Source: Rhyzopertha dominica (Eukaryota; Arthropoda; Insecta; Coleoptera; Bostrichidae). Taken from it: 64,000 nt of DNA. The stretch spans positions 30,871,786 through 30,935,785 of the forward strand of contig QCXZ01000041.1 of NCBI GenBank assembly GCA_025024175.1, in the 5' to 3' direction. The position numbers were made by a program, and so were the translations under genes. The notes beneath the pieces were generated by a model, which saw nothing but the letters and a program-made list of their open reading frames with translations, searched no databases and was not told the DNA's origin. Below, piece after piece: positions 31,986 to 48,409 of this stretch; position 1 is the first letter of the stretch, and each line of letters begins with the position of its first letter.

Positions 31986-34376
31986 ATAGCTTTAAATATA
32001 GCTATAACACGACCGTTCAAAGAAGTTTACAGGGTGTTTGAGTCAAGAATTTAAGCAATATCAATATTAAAATTCTAAATGCCTTGTANCATACAGTGCT
32101 TTATGTTATAACTTCCAGTTAGACCGGATATGTATACTTCTCCAACCCAAATAGTAAATTTTGACTTTACCTTGTAAATCAATCTTGCTAACAATGCATG
32201 ATGGGACAGCCGGTTATTAGTCGGCAGTAAAGTGCAAATTAAGGATTTCTCGTTTCGTCTTCCTCCTCAAAACAGATGTTACCAAACGGGTTTAGGACGT
32301 AAGGACCAGCAGGTAGAAATACAAATGCAAATACAAATTAGCACTCTATTGCCAACTGATGGTCGTCTGTCGAATCCCACGTTGTTGGCAAGATTTACAA
32401 CTAAAGTCAAAATTCACTCTTTCGGTTGGATGACAATATATACACAATACACATTTTTAATATTTTTTTCGAAAGCTCTGGACCTATTGTCTATACCACA
32501 TATTTGCTGCAAATGCAGTACCGATCAAAAGCAATCGTCATTTTTCGCTAAATGTGTGCTCGCTTCAAAGAACTGTGATGAACAGCATTTGTCCTCGATG
32601 GTTTAATACGTAAAAACTGATCGAAACTGTGAAATCGAATTACTTTAAATAACATTTAAATCACACGTTTTCAGGCGGTCCAACCAATAATTCTGAAAAT
32701 ATGCTGCTACCATTACATATGTATCTCAACGTTAGTGATAATTTACACTGTTTTTAAGCTATAATAATTATTTAAGTAAGAATTTAGATAGCAATGCGAT
32801 CTATCAGCATTACACTGTCATGATGACAAAGCCGTCTAGCTGCCTTAACGGGTACTACTTCTTAAAGGAAGTGACCTGTAGCCTGACAAATTGGCATGCA
32901 GCTTGCACAATTTGACAGCTGGCCCCCGCGGCACTCGTAGCTAGCGGGCAAGAACCGACATACATTAAAATGCATGTCTATGCTCTGCTGTCTGCACCGC
33001 AACCAACTTCAGATAGATCTATTTCGCTATCATTATAGCCCTTCGGTGAAGTTAGGTCTGGTGCAGACAGCACGACATAGAACTAGTTTTGCCTGTATAC
33101 CAAAGGCTTGGTATGATGTAAGTAAGAACTTAGATGGCAATGCACGTCTGGTGTAACAAACACAGTACCTTTACATAAAACTAAATAACTAAATAACAGT
33201 TCCTTTAAATGACCCATTAATAAAACTGCTCAGAAGAAATTCCTCGAGCTTTTGGCTACCCCACTGGAAAATTATGACACACCAAACTATTGGAAATGCG
33301 TCATTACACTCGTACATTGCCCCGACATTGTTGCTGTAATAAGCGTGCTCTAAAAATCTTACAATCAGAATGCTAAACTATTAAAGATGTGGATATAACA
33401 CTTAAATTAATATGAACCAAACAATTTACAAAATTAAAAAAGTTTGTAGTTAAATTTCTTGTAAAATTATTTTTTAACAATATCCACCACACAAAACTGC
33501 CATTGCGGTTATGGTCTGTCAATGACATCACGCAAGAGTGGGGATGCGAGAAACACGTGCGAGCTTAACCAAATCCTTCTCATTTCTTTCTTAGTATTTG
33601 GCACAGCTCACGCGTGTTTCTTGCGTTACGTCGTGCCATATCCTACAGTCCTGTCCTGCAAATGCCCCATATAAACGAAACGTCGACCCTATTTCCTAAA
33701 CCGACGCGGTCTATTCCAAAACGATCAAGATTTCAATCTGACCCTGATCGCGAAAGCTTACGTTCTTACATGTTTTCAGTTGATAGTATCAGCATGTTTG
33801 CAATATAATTCTCAGCAGAACATACAATAATAAATTTATTGATAGTTGTAAATGGGGTACTAAAAGGAGGGGATACTCGTTAATGAAAGGGATACTAAAG
33901 GGTACTGGAGAGAAGAAAAGTTGGGAACCGGTGAAGCCCAAGTTGATCACTCTGTATGTTAGGTAAAACCTGAGTTGTACGTTCTTCGCCAACGGACAGT
34001 AAAGTACTTGAAGTACTGGCAACCCCTGTGAAAACCTGAAGTTATAAGAGAAAAGTTTTTTCATCCTCTGTGAAAATAGCTTACGTACCAAAATTTAAAG
34101 TGTTTGACGCAAATTCGTTTGTCAGATATAATAAGATGTGAAGGACAAACACAAGTCCGAGTGTAATTCCGAAAAGTTCCCTTTAAGTATTAAGGTCACG
34201 TATTGTATCCATTGATTGGATTGTTGGAACACAGAGGTTGCAAGATACCTCATAAACTGCACGACTTGCGACCTTACTAAGGTTATACAACGAATATACA
34301 CCATTTCGAAAAATGCGAGTTGAGGTGAATTCAAATCAATATAGTAGCACGACCGTCTCTTTTTTTACATTATCTA
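31986..34376. other. No gene; short direct and inverted repeats only
   Basis: A ~25-bp direct repeat (TAAGTAAGAAYTTAGATRGCAATGC) lies at about 32775 and 33119. A loose inverted pair occurs at 33520-33640. The 124-codon frame at 32232-32606 shows no domain or codon pattern I recognise. Confidence 0.4.
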
Positions 34377-34689
34377 CAGTAGCGTGCAAAAAAAATCGGA
34401 CACTGGGTGAAATTTTTTTGAACGTCGTATAACTCGTGAATGAAGTTACCAATTGACATGGGGTTTTTTGGCGTTTGATTCTTATTTTCTTGTTAACATT
34501 TCCATTAAATATAGTTGAGATTGTTTCACTGTATGAAAAGTTATGGTATCACGTTTCAATGCATATCAAACTCTAACCGTGCAAAAAAAAACGGACACTT
34601 CCACAAATTTAGTAAAACACAAAATTTATTTATAGAACCACAAAATTATCATTTATCTGACAGAACTATGGATCAATATTTAGTCGTAT

Positions 34690-35190
34690 AACCCTTTACA
34701 GCAATCACGGCAGCACAGCGGAGTCTACCAAATTGATAATTTTCTTAAGAGCAATTTTCTTCTATTCCACTTCCAGCGCTGCCATCAAGTCGTCCGCTTT
34801 CTTAAATTTTCGGACACGGACGCGCCTTCCTAGCTCTTCCCACGAGTGCTCGATCGGATTGAGGTCCGGCGACTGTGCTGGGCACTGCACATTTTCTCGG
34901 TGGCGTGCGGAAGCATAATCTTTTCCAAAATCAAACGATATTAGTTGGCGTTCATCTTGCCGTCCACACGTCTCAGCAGACCGACCAAGTCACAACTGAA
35001 GCGGCCTGAAAAATACACTATAGCATAGTTCACATTTTCAGAATTTTCTAGAGAAGATTACCCCAAATCATTACGTTTCTACCACCGTGCTTGATAGTGG
35101 GGACTTGATAAGGGTGGTCGAAGCATTTTCCGTCTGGCCGGCGTACGAACCGAATGCCGCCCGAAGATACCAAATTAAATTTACTCTCAT
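34690..35190 (-). pseudogene. Tc1 transposase 3' half, left arm
   Basis: The minus-strand translation contains SPDLNPIEHSWEELGRR with the final catalytic Asp/Glu region, and VPTIKHGGRNVMIWG upstream, as in Tc1/mariner catalytic domains. The N-terminal DNA-binding part and first catalytic Asp are missing. Several frame breaks occur between the two blocks. Confidence 0.75.
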
Positions 35191-35214
35191 GCAACCACAA
35201 GAATTCGACCATCC

Positions 35215-35730
35215 GAACCGGTTCGAAATGTGTTCGGATGTGAGTAAATTTTATTTGGTATCTTCGGACGGCATTCAGTACGTGCGCCGGCCGGTCGGAA
35301 AACGTTTCCAATACCGTTATAAAGTCTCCACTATCAAGCACGGTGGTGGTGATTCGATGGTAATCTTTCCTAAAAATTTCTGAGAGTGTGAACTATGCTA
35401 TAGTGTATCTTCCAGGCTGCTTCAGCCTTGGTCGGTCCGCTGTGACGTGTAGACGGCAAGATGAACGCCAACCAATACCGTTTGATATTGGAAGAGATTA
35501 TGCTTCCGCACGCCACCGAGAAAATGTGCAGTGCCCAGCACAGTCGCCGGACCTCAATCCGATCGAGCCATTATGGGAAGAGCTTGAAAAGCGCGTCCGC
35601 GTCTGAAAATTTAAGAAGGCTGACGACTTGATGGCAGTGCTGGAGACGGAATGGAAGAAAATTCTCCTCAAGAAAATCATCAGTTTGGTTGACTCCGTGC
35701 CGTTTGCGACTAAATATTAATCCATAGTTG
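35215..35730 (+). pseudogene. Tc1 transposase 3' half, right arm
   Basis: Carries VSTIKHGGGDSM and ENVQCPAQSPDLNPIEPLWE, followed in frame after a stop by FKKADDLMAVLETEWKK. Same region as the left arm, inverted. Frame breaks near 35380 and a TGA at about 35604. Confidence 0.78.
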
Positions 35731-36146
35731 TGTCGGATAAATGTTAATTTTGTGGTTCTTTAAATAAATTTTATTTTTTACTATAATTTGTGAAAATGTC
35801 CGGTTTTTTTTGCACTGAAACCTGATACCATAACTTTTCATATACTGAAACAATCTCAACGATATTTATTGGAAATGTCAACAAGAAAATGAGAATCAAA
35901 CAGTAAAAAACCCCGTGTCAATTGGTAACTTCATTTACGAGTTATCGACGTTCAAAAAAAATTTCACTCGGTGTCCGGTTTTTTTTGCACGCTACTGTAC
36001 ATTAATATTTTCCGTATGTTTTGGTTTCGATGTTTTTAATTAATTTACACGTTTTCGCTATTAAATGTATTTGATGTACTTAAATCTAATTATCAACTTT
36101 AAATCATGGTTTGATGAAAAATTCCGGGAATAAATTAATTATAGAC

Positions 36147-36655
36147 TTATGGTATAATATAATAAATTTGTTGCACCCAATCAGATGTTAAACCACATAA
36201 ACATAAAGCTATATTCGGGAAGTGGCAAGAATAGTGTGTACTAACGGGCAACATGTTTCGCCATAGATACCTACATAATGCAAAATTGCTACATCGTGGC
36301 GGTGCACATTTCATCGAGAGCCTAGCGCTATCTCCGGAATTAAGCCCCCACAAATATTTTTTTGGGATATATCTAAAAGCCCAAGTTTTCAAACGTCTTC
36401 GAGCCATACCACATATCAAGAAATAGCTAATGTGCGGTAAGCTCTGCTAAACAAAGTCGTGCAGAATTTAAAAAGGCGCCTACGACAGTGTATTATCTAA
36501 AATGGACGTCACCTGCATGAAGTCCTTTTTAAAACAACGTAAATTAAAACTTCCTATGTTGTTTTTATATAGTAAAAAACGAGACCGTTGTATCTAAAAT
36601 CTTCATTAAGCTTTAAAATTAGGGAGGTTCTTTTGCTGCACCCTGTATTGTACAT
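36147..36655 (+). pseudogene. Decayed mariner-type transposase remnant
   Basis: The plus-strand frame at about 36300-36425 reads LSPELSPHKYFFGIYLKAQVF, matching the SPDxxPLDFxLWGxLK block of the transposase at 62200-63351. The segment ends GCTGCACCCTGTATTG, like the termini of that family (CAGGGTGTCC). Everything else is degraded. Confidence 0.5.
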
Positions 36656-39600
36656 GCTATCAATCAATTATAGAAACTAACTGTAATAACCTATACTAAC
36701 TTTGTAGAATAGACATCCCTCAATATACACAATACATTTTATTGTAGTAGCGCAATTGGGATGTAAGCAAGAGATACAACCAAAACTCCGTAGTGATGGA
36801 TAGCAGATTAGAGCTTACAAATGGAGCTGCATTTTATTTGAGGATTAACAGAGGCGGCAGCTTGTATCAGTAATCCTGCGAGAGAATCATCCGTATAAAT
36901 ATGACAAAGGGCTACGATCCAACGACACACTGCAATTATTATTATTATTATTACACACCTTTTAGCATTCCTAATGTAATGAACAAAGACTGCAGTGTAT
37001 TTACTTTGGAAACTAATTTATACATTTTCCAATCTGACATTTAAGTTACCTAGATTTAGAGCAGTAGTGCGTTAATGACTCCAGGTGAAAATACAGGTAT
37101 GTGTAATTTCTACACATGTATCACATGTCGCATCTCAGATTCCAGAAAACAAATGTTATGTTATGGGAGGTAATGGTAAAGTGTATTCGTAATCCCAATC
37201 TCTGAAAGAACCTCTAGCTTTTGCTATATATTTTCTTATCTTTCATTTTAGTTTTAAATGATTTTTCAGTAGGTTGCGGTAAATATGTATTATAATATAT
37301 TAGCATCTATGTGCTTATGGTTAAAGATATTCTGATTTGATTACATNTTCTGTTTTATAGCTTATATATTAACCTGCTATGCATGTTATTTTTGCAACAT
37401 TTTACAGAAACTCTTATCACCCTTGCACTTTCTCGTTTTTTTTTTTCAATTTTAAGAGTCCTCAGACCGTTAAATTTCATGACGCACGTAGAAGTTTCCC
37501 TCTGTCACTATAACTCGCGAGTGTTCTCAGATCAGATTCTTAAACACAGCAAAAACAAGAAAGGTCTAAACTACATTCAGCTCGGACAGTTCTTCTTTAT
37601 GGATAAATACGACAAAAATACAGCCTTGTAAAGTTAAAAAAAAGTAAACTTCGTAAATTTTTTACTAATAAACAGAAATAGATATAGAAATTTCTCCCAA
37701 GCCCTAAATACACCATTTAACCCTTTTCAAATGGAGCTAAAAGAAAAACGGAATGAGTTTATCTTATTCAGTTTTTGTTAAATAATGATAGAGCGAAGGA
37801 CCTGCAACACTAATAAATGCGCGAGGCTTGTGGTGCCACCAAACGGTTGTTATATCAACTTCGCTTAGTACCCCTCCTGTTCCCGCGAGTAGCACGACTC
37901 ATATTAAATGCGCGCGGCACGTGGCACGCGTACGTTTGTACAGGGTTTCTCTAAAAGATTCATGCATCCTGGGCGCTTATGGAAATTATCGATTAAATCA
38001 GTTTACCGCCTCTCAGGAAAATGAACACAACTATTGCTTTGACATATACTTGTCATCTGTCGATTGTTGAATTATTTGGTATACTTTACTCTGAGAAAAC
38101 GCGTAGGAGTGTGTATTTTCAACACCTTATGTAGTGTTATGTGGGATAATCAACTTTAATGTTGCAGAAAGCTCACATTTCTGAGCTGTGGGGTGAAATG
38201 GTTTCGCTTAATTTTTAGGTTATGTATCGTGTTTGCGATGTTGTGACTAGAGTAGGCATACTAAATAATTGTACTATAATGGACTGAAAGATGTTTTTAG
38301 CCTGCCACAATGGTAAAATTCACAACCTAAGTGGTAGTAACGTTAGCTGCTCTACACACAAAGTTTCCAGTGTGCAAAGGTGTAGACTGTAGACGTTAGC
38401 AAAAGCCTACTATACCAACAATTATTGTAATTTCTTACCTTTGACAGAATGATAGAACCGTGATTTTATAAAACCATAAATTTCGTGACTGTAACTTGAT
38501 CTACAACCTTCAGTACTATCGCCGTGCTTATTGTATTGTAGCTTGGCAGCAGTTACAAAAAGGCGGCACAAAGGATTCAGAAAGCAACGCCACCCGCGCT
38601 GCATGAATCATTTGTAGAAGCCTTGTATTTTGCAAATACGTGGTCTTGTTCAGCTGCTAAAAGTAGGTAAGGCGGACGGCAAAATTGTAAGAAAAGCAGT
38701 TCCCAAAGGCGTAACTGGAAGAACTATGTTAACGCTGGAAATTGAAAACGTGGAAATAGGATGCCGAATAAAGTTCATATACGCAATTATATGTCCTAAA
38801 TGTGAACTTTTAAGCTGCGGGGTGTTATGCTTTATGATAAAAAATTTTGTCCCAATTTTGGTACCATATTAGATTCGGTTTCCGTGCATTTTCTTGAATA
38901 TCTATTAAATTGCCCATTTAATCCAGTTTATTATCTCGCTCTGGTACTGTTAAAATGTTACAATAGATGAACGGGTTGTTATTCTGTATTTCAATAATTA
39001 TTTTTATTTTCACGGGTTATTTACCTTTCTGATTGGCGCTCAACTCAATTGAAAGAAATAGGACACCGAATTTTATATTACATTTATATGTTGTTTATTT
39101 TTTCGTAGTTTGACTTTAATTCTTCTACTTCTTTTCAATCGATTATATCAATTTTCTGTATAAGCGAACATAATTTCAGGAAATGCATAATGATAATCCC
39201 TACAATAACCAAACCGTATAAAGATTTTTATTTGCAATATGAGTATAACAAGAGTTAGACGGCGAAAATTCTCAGATGAAGCCGTTGATTGAAACCAACA
39301 GTGATAACAGATACACAATGTAGAAGTTCATACAATATTGTACATAGTGGACAAATGGTAACACATAGTGCTCATTGACTAAGTATAGCAAATGATAAAC
39401 ATACTATTTATAATAATGATGTTTGATTCTTTTCGCAGCAATTAATAGGCTTCACTCTGAAAAATGGCTTACTTGTGTTGACAAATTTTTAATTGTTAAC
39501 ATGAAATTTTTACATGAACATGGAGAAATTGCTGTTTGTAATAAGCTTTTGTTGCTCTTAAAGTTATCAAATGCTTGTAATTACTCACTTTTACTTTAAA

Positions 39601-39737
39601 TACTATATTGTTGTGACAGCAGTATATTAGTAATTCTAAAAAATCGTTCGTTGTCAGCTTCAATGATTAAAACGTTATAATCCGAATCGGTAAAAATCGG
39701 TACAAAACGTGCCTTGTTCGTTAGCAATAGCATAATG
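36656..39737. other. No recognisable gene
   Basis: AT-rich sequence. The frames at 37383, 37828 and 38630 (+) and 38422 (-) are short and featureless. A short ATT run sits near 36935. GC-richer patches near 37830-37940 share an AATGCGCG motif. Confidence 0.4.
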
Positions 39738-39745
39738 TATTTGTC

Positions 39746-40430
39746 TAAGGTGACCAACTTCCCAAATCATAAAATCCGGACGCCTTCATGGTTTTATTTT
39801 TAATATAGGATAAAGAGAGCTGGCCACATAGCCAGGCATTAGGTTATGTCGGCTACACAATTGCGTGCTGACGACACCACATGACTAAATACCCAGACCT
39901 AGAAGTTTAATGTAATAAGATTTTATGATAATTGATCCTCGAGCAGGTAGGGCCAGACGCATGCGCAGTAAAGATTATAATATGGAAACGTCATGGCAAC
40001 GGTACAATAAACAACAGAACCTGTCGCACATTTGGCTTATCACCACTCTTTTTGTCACCCCAGCGAGTTACCGCGCAGACTCGCTGCCCTACGAACGAGC
40101 AATATGGCGACTTACCGGTTGTTATAATATTTTCTCGCGCATGCCATAACAATTAGCCGTCTACATGATAGATGAGATGTCTGTGGTTGACATATTTTAA
40201 TGTGATACATGAAACTATGAAGTTAGCTACGCCTGACTGCTTGAAAAGACCACTGCCAACAATGAAAAAGTAAAATACCATGTGCCCATTTTTAGCTCAA
40301 ACTATCAAAAACCGGACAAATCCTAACAAAATTTTGAAAATCCGGACAAATCCGGATACCATATTAAGTACGGACTCATGAACAAAAATACAAACCTGTC
40401 CGGGCTAAATCCGGACGGTTGGTCACCTTA
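39746..40430. mobile_element. hAT-type non-autonomous element, copy 2
   Basis: Termini TAAGGTGACCAA / TTGGTCACCTTA and a perfect 8-bp duplication TATTTGTC (39738-39745, 40431-40438). Same family as 21507-22571, without its nested insertion. 685 bp, no coding capacity. Confidence 0.9.
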
Positions 40431-40439
40431 TATTTGTCG

Positions 40440-43123
<2,684 letters not shown>

Positions 43124-43148
43124 AATAATAATAATAATAATAATAATA

Positions 43149-43238
<90 letters not shown>

Positions 43239-43244
43239 TAATAG
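43124..43244. repeat. (AAT)n microsatellite, about 40 units
   Basis: Trinucleotide run with one interruption near 43150. It is complementary to the (ATT)n run 750 bp to the left. Confidence 0.95.
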
Positions 43245-45860
43245 CGTTCGACGCACCGTACCCTGGAAGTTTACACTTTTAGCTGCTGGAGTTTGTCAGA
43301 ATTCGTTCATTTTATATTTTTGTATGTTTTTCGTCTATAACGATGCATATTTTCTGGAAATTAAATGTGTAAATTTAAAGCTGCGAGTACTGCTAAATGT
43401 TAATTTAAACTCTGTCATTAAAATGTTATTATATCGTTCGTCTTGTTTCTCTTGCATTGTTTCATTAAAAATGGTATAAGTGCTAGATAAAGAATTGATG
43501 TAGGTAGTTACAACCTTTTTTTAATGCCCGTTTAATCTGTTTATGTCTGATTTTAATATATAGGGTTGTTCTGTCGTCAAATGTAACATACTCAAACTAC
43601 ATTTAAATATTTGCATTTAAGCTGTTATGCAAATTTAGTAAAAAAATGTTTTTAATTACTAAATCAGGTAAATAATTATTTTTCAATTTTTATTAATAGA
43701 ACTAAAATATATATATAATATTTACGAAAATCGTGTAGATCATATCTTGTCAGGAAGCTGGGATCGGCGGAAAGCCTAAAGAAACACTGTAATACACCTG
43801 CCAATTGCCGTAGAGATATACCTGTTATAAAGATATCAGCCCAGTTCAAATAAACACAAAAGCAAATAAGGCTGGACCCATCCAGGTCTCCACCATTATG
43901 TATATTTATGTCAATGAAGCTCAAAATTATGAAATAAGTATAAATTTCGATTATCTTTCACTCAGTGCCTCAGCAGCTTTACTAGAAAAACTGACACAAC
44001 AGGATGTATCCCTTAGCAGCCTTATTGGAGTGGCAGGAAGGATACTAGACATCTAATAGGTCAAATATTCGAACAATCCGACCGCTTCATTGAATGCAAG
44101 CTTCATCGTTAGCCGATCCCGGTTGGTTGCATTTGAGTTGCATCTGGAATGTTATCACTCCGAATTCTGGACTAACAGCAAAGCTGTTGGGTTCATCCCT
44201 AATGCAAATGTTCATTGTGAACATCTACATAACAGCTTGAATTGCTCTCACATTACCATGTCTACGAGTTAATATACTAAATATTCTACATACGATGTGT
44301 TTAGAGGTAGGTAGATGGGTTAAGTTAAACAACGCAAAGCTATATTAAATGTTTAAGCAAGGTTTAATTTCAATTATGAGCGCATCGACGTAGCGACACA
44401 ATAATATTATCTATTTTAATACCAAATACATATGTAAATGCCACTTAAAATATAAATTAAATACAACACAATATAGCCGAGTTCAATTTTAAGAATGTGA
44501 ACTTAAAATATTAATACTGGCCTAAAAAACCACTTAGCATCTTTAGCTCATCCATTTGTCTTATGGTTGTGGTTCCCAAACACAAAGTGCACAAAGAAGT
44601 AACACGCATACTTTATTTTCTTTTGAAAAGGTTAACTACGAATGCTATAATATCATTCAAGATAATGAGCAAGGTTCTCAAAGCAAACACATCTAAAGCG
44701 ATGTCACGGAATTGAAAGAAGGATGCGAATATTATAATGACTAACCATCTGTTACAGGACTACTCTTTCTGCTGATATACTGAATAAGCAAAACCATCAC
44801 CCGACGTTAAAAGGAAATGAAGCTAAAAAGGACACTACATTTGCATGTCGTTTTTGAAACTGGCGTTTCAGCGCCAAAGGCAATACCTGCTGAGTTGTAA
44901 TTACTGCATGTTTGGAAGTACCTAGTCTCCAACACAAAGAAAATGTAATAACTTAAATAATAATTTATATCGCTGAAACGTTTTACGTCTTTGTCACGAA
45001 CAGCATACCTTAGGTATCAAGGTTAATAATAATTATAGTTATGATAATAGGCAACTGCATGAAGCTCACTTTCACTTATTAATTCGATTTTAGGATAGAT
45101 GTAAAATACTTTACAGCGATTTAATAAAGCTATTTAAATTTTTAATAAGTGGTATTTTCATATATTTATGGCTTAATAAAGAGAGTATACTCGTAATGTG
45201 TAATAGAGCAGATTTTTTTCATATTANTAATTTATTATTCGGTAATTTAAGCAGGTCCTTGCTAATTTGTGATTGTAGATTTCTGAGATCAGTAATTTTA
45301 CTAACAATTCAGCTAATATTTATCCAAACTTCTCTTTTTAGCAAAAAAGATAAGTACTAATAGCAGTATATAGCATGTAGCAATAAAAACATTAGTTCCA
45401 ATAACTACACACGGCACGATCATTATAACACACCACACTTTGCTGTCATCAGTCTACGAAATCAATACATACACAACCTGTAACATTAAATTTCCCTGAT
45501 GTACTGTCTCAATGGCAAACTACTGAAAATGTGATGCACTTTAGAATTATAGGCCTTCAGCAATTAAAGAGATCTCATAATTTCGGCTACCTGTATTTAA
45601 AGAAATGTAAGCGGTAATAATAAAGCCTGTTCATTCGTTTAAATAATGTTTTAAGAGGGATACGAAGACCGCGCGTTGCCGTGAATTCGCGTTTCAAGAC
45701 GCTGAGCGTCCCCACCAATATACAACAGTAGGGGTGTAGTGAAGTCAGGGGAATACTTCTCGCCGTAAAATCATAGCGCTGCACTGGCCGGTTTTGGCAT
45801 GTGGACGAATATTTGTGGCGCGTCTACAGGATCAGTATTATTATAGTAGAGCTCTAGAAT
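43245..45860. other. No recognisable gene
   Basis: AT-rich. The short frames at 43676 (-), 44090 (+) and 45587 (-) show no family features. Confidence 0.4.
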
Positions 45861-45862
45861 AT

Positions 45863-47350
45863 GTAGGTATAATCGTCAGCCATTTTGGTCCTTATGTCAC
45901 CTAATCTATCCCCATTAACAGTATGACGTTGTTGCGTGATGTACGCGATTTTTGTAATCGATTAAAAAAAAGATTTTTTGGGTGTATGTGTCATTATATT
46001 TACATATGGGAAATTCCTATGAAGAAATGAATATATTTTTAATTCATGTCAAGTGACAGAAATAATTGTTTTCATGTAGATACTGCAACACATTTTTGCA
46101 GGCATATTTTATACTGAAATAAATTATGTCATTTAAAGTAACAAAATGTATTTTCTAGGAAGTGTCACAATTAAAACTCAATAAAACAGATAGGAGGTTG
46201 GTATGAAAAAGAACGTATTTGATGAACAGCAAAAATATTATGGAAAAGTATGACAAGTACTCCAAAGTTTCAGGTACCTATAGTAAAAAAAAACCATTGG
46301 GAACATAAAATANAAAATNATTTTTACCAATTAATTTGCAGGTAAAAAATATTTAATTAGTTTTAGTTGGCTTGAATGCATTTTTTTAAANTACAAATAA
46401 AAACTCGAAAGCAATGAAATATTTACAATTCTCATTCATAAAAAANTTGTAAAAGAGTAAAATAAACATATTTTTGTACATTTGTTATTTNTTGGTTTAA
46501 TGTATTGCAGTGTAATACGGGCAAGAAAAGTCATCAGTCAATGANAACAGATTAACACTACATGCGGANAATGAAATTTTGAAGCGAGAAGTTGATTTGC
46601 TAATCCAATTTCCCAAAAAATATACACATTACCCCAAGGTTGCAAAATATTAAAAAATATGGTGTCAAGTGATGATTATACAATGAAATAATTTTCTGAA
46701 AATGGAGTATGAACTTTAATGCACTACATATACATGCAATATAACACTACAACATACACGAAAATCATATATAAATACATATATAACATCAAACTTATAG
46801 GTATATACAATAGATAATTAAAAATAAAATTAAACTAAACGTGCTCTTTTAGCAGATGCGGAACCGTACACAATCTTTCTTTTTGTTGCGTTCTCCGAAA
46901 AACTTTTTATGCAATATGAACGAACTGTAAAATAATGTTGCACAATTCTGCGCACCAATTGGCAGTGGCAAACTGTAAAAACGATTTCTGTCATTTTGAT
47001 TATTAATTCCATAAGGGGTAGCATGCCATATCTCAAGACATGGTCTTTATACTTTTTGTAATAGTATTCGCAGGACAAAATGAGATGGAATGTTTCCAGA
47101 CATGGATGTTTCAATCCACCTTTGTTCAACGAATCTGTATATCTTTTTGCTTTAGCAATAAAGTCACAGTTTGGCAAATTGTTCTGCACCAGAAATTCAG
47201 AACAATTTAAACAAAAAATCAATGTATTAGAATACACGCGTACACGATACGAAAACACTATACTGTTTATATGAATAGGTTAGGAAACGTGAACGTGAAA
47301 GCGTGAAACGTAAACGTAAGGACCAAAATGGCGGACGATTATACTCGCAT
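45863..47350. mobile_element. DNA transposon with ~26-bp imperfect TIRs
   Basis: AGGTATAATCGTCAGCCATT at 45866-45885 is inverted at about 47323-47349 (AGGACCAAAATGGCGGACGATT reading in). The interval of about 1.5 kb contains one ORF near its right end. Target duplication is unclear. The middle (46250-46700) has many ambiguous bases. Confidence 0.5.
46830..47258 (-). CDS. Transposase C-terminal-like ORF
   Basis: 142 aa. An internal C..C pair (FCLNCSEFL) is followed by a GGLKHPCLETFHLILSCEYY block and a basic tail (KRKIVYG...KRARLV). The Cys pair plus GGL..P pattern resembles the C-terminal region of P-element/THAP-type transposases and related insect sequences, but I cannot prove the family. 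It sits just inside a TIR, so it is likely the last exon or remnant of that transposon's transposase. Confidence 0.4.
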   Translation of the reverse strand: MFSYRVRVYSNTLIFCLNCSEFLVQNNLPNCDFIAKAKRYTDSLNKGGLKHPCLETFHLILSCEYYYKKYKDHVLRYGMLPLMELIIKMTEIVFTVCHCQLVRRIVQHYFTVRSYCIKSFSENATKRKIVYGSASAKRARLV

Positions 47351-48405
47351 ATTTAAGAGCCTTAATTATACTGGTTCTCATTTTTTTTGCTGATGCCTAG
47401 CCATATTTCGGACTGTTGTGCTACGCGCTCCACTACTAAAATGGCTATTTTTAATACTAATTAATTTACTTTTTAATATTAAAATTAATATTATCAAACT
47501 GCATGATCATAAATTAGTCATTACTGCGAAATCTCTAAGGCTTTCGATACAGAAATTTGTAATACATCAAATCGAAGTTTATGAATACTGATATTTTCTA
47601 AATATATATTGTCAAACATACAATGTTAAATATTTCAGCGCAGTATGCAACTTTATTTTTAAACGCACATTTTCTGTAGCATATTTCGATGCATCACTGA
47701 AAATGTTGTACCTACATGAGTATTTGTTTTCCATTTTTATTGGAAGGTTGCTAACCTGTTGTCAAAGATTCGCTTACATAAAATTGCGTATTTCATTTAT
47801 TACCAATAGTAATGAAATTACTTACCGGAGGGTGGCTGTTTTTTTGTGTAACATTTGCATTTCTATTTCTGCCTACAGGGTACTCGCCAGCGGTAATCAG
47901 TGTTTGAACCCTTCGAGTGCGTAGGTAGTTTTTGAAACTAACCAACAAAAATTATTAAATCTTAAACAAAATGCGACCGTTGTTATCAAAACATTAATTT
48001 CATAAATCCACATATAAAAATGGTAATTTGACCGATGTAAAAACTCGCAAATGATTTTAATAAGGCCTTCGAATGAACTATATTTGTCCCGTTCTGGTTT
48101 CTTCTGTAGTATTTCTGATAAGACAATGTAATATGCATTGTTACACACATATTACATGTTATTTAGGGCAATGCGGTAATAGTGAAGTAAAACATACAAA
48201 CCTAATTAGCCTTAAACTAAAAGGATTGCCCATGATTCTTATTAAATCGTATTTTGGTTTGAAATGAATCAATATTTAAAAAATAGTAAATGGTAAAATA
48301 TACCCAACTTTGGAGCTTCATATCATTGCAAGATAAGTATGTATAACAAGACGTGTTATAGTGTTAACTCATTTTAATGTTCTGGTGCGACCAGTTTCGA
48401 TATCT
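47351..48405. other. No recognisable gene
   Basis: AT-rich. Open frames at 47703 (+), 47897 (-) and 48073 (+) are short and unremarkable. Confidence 0.4.
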
Positions 48406-48409
48406 ATAT

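Larger units (their letters stand above)
34377..35997. mobile_element. Palindromic Tc1-like element
   Basis: Ends CAGTAGCGTGCAAAAAAAA / inverted, flanked by TA on both sides. The two halves (34377 to about 35190, and about 35215 to 35997) are inverted copies of the same Tc1 3' half, each carrying a transposase C-terminal fragment pointing outwards. The halves differ at scattered positions and by small indels. It lacks an intact transposase. Confidence 0.85.

Noticed and set aside
35048..35383. Two overlapping transposase genes on opposite strands
   Set aside because: Explained by the palindrome: each strand reads part of one inverted half, plus antisense of the other.
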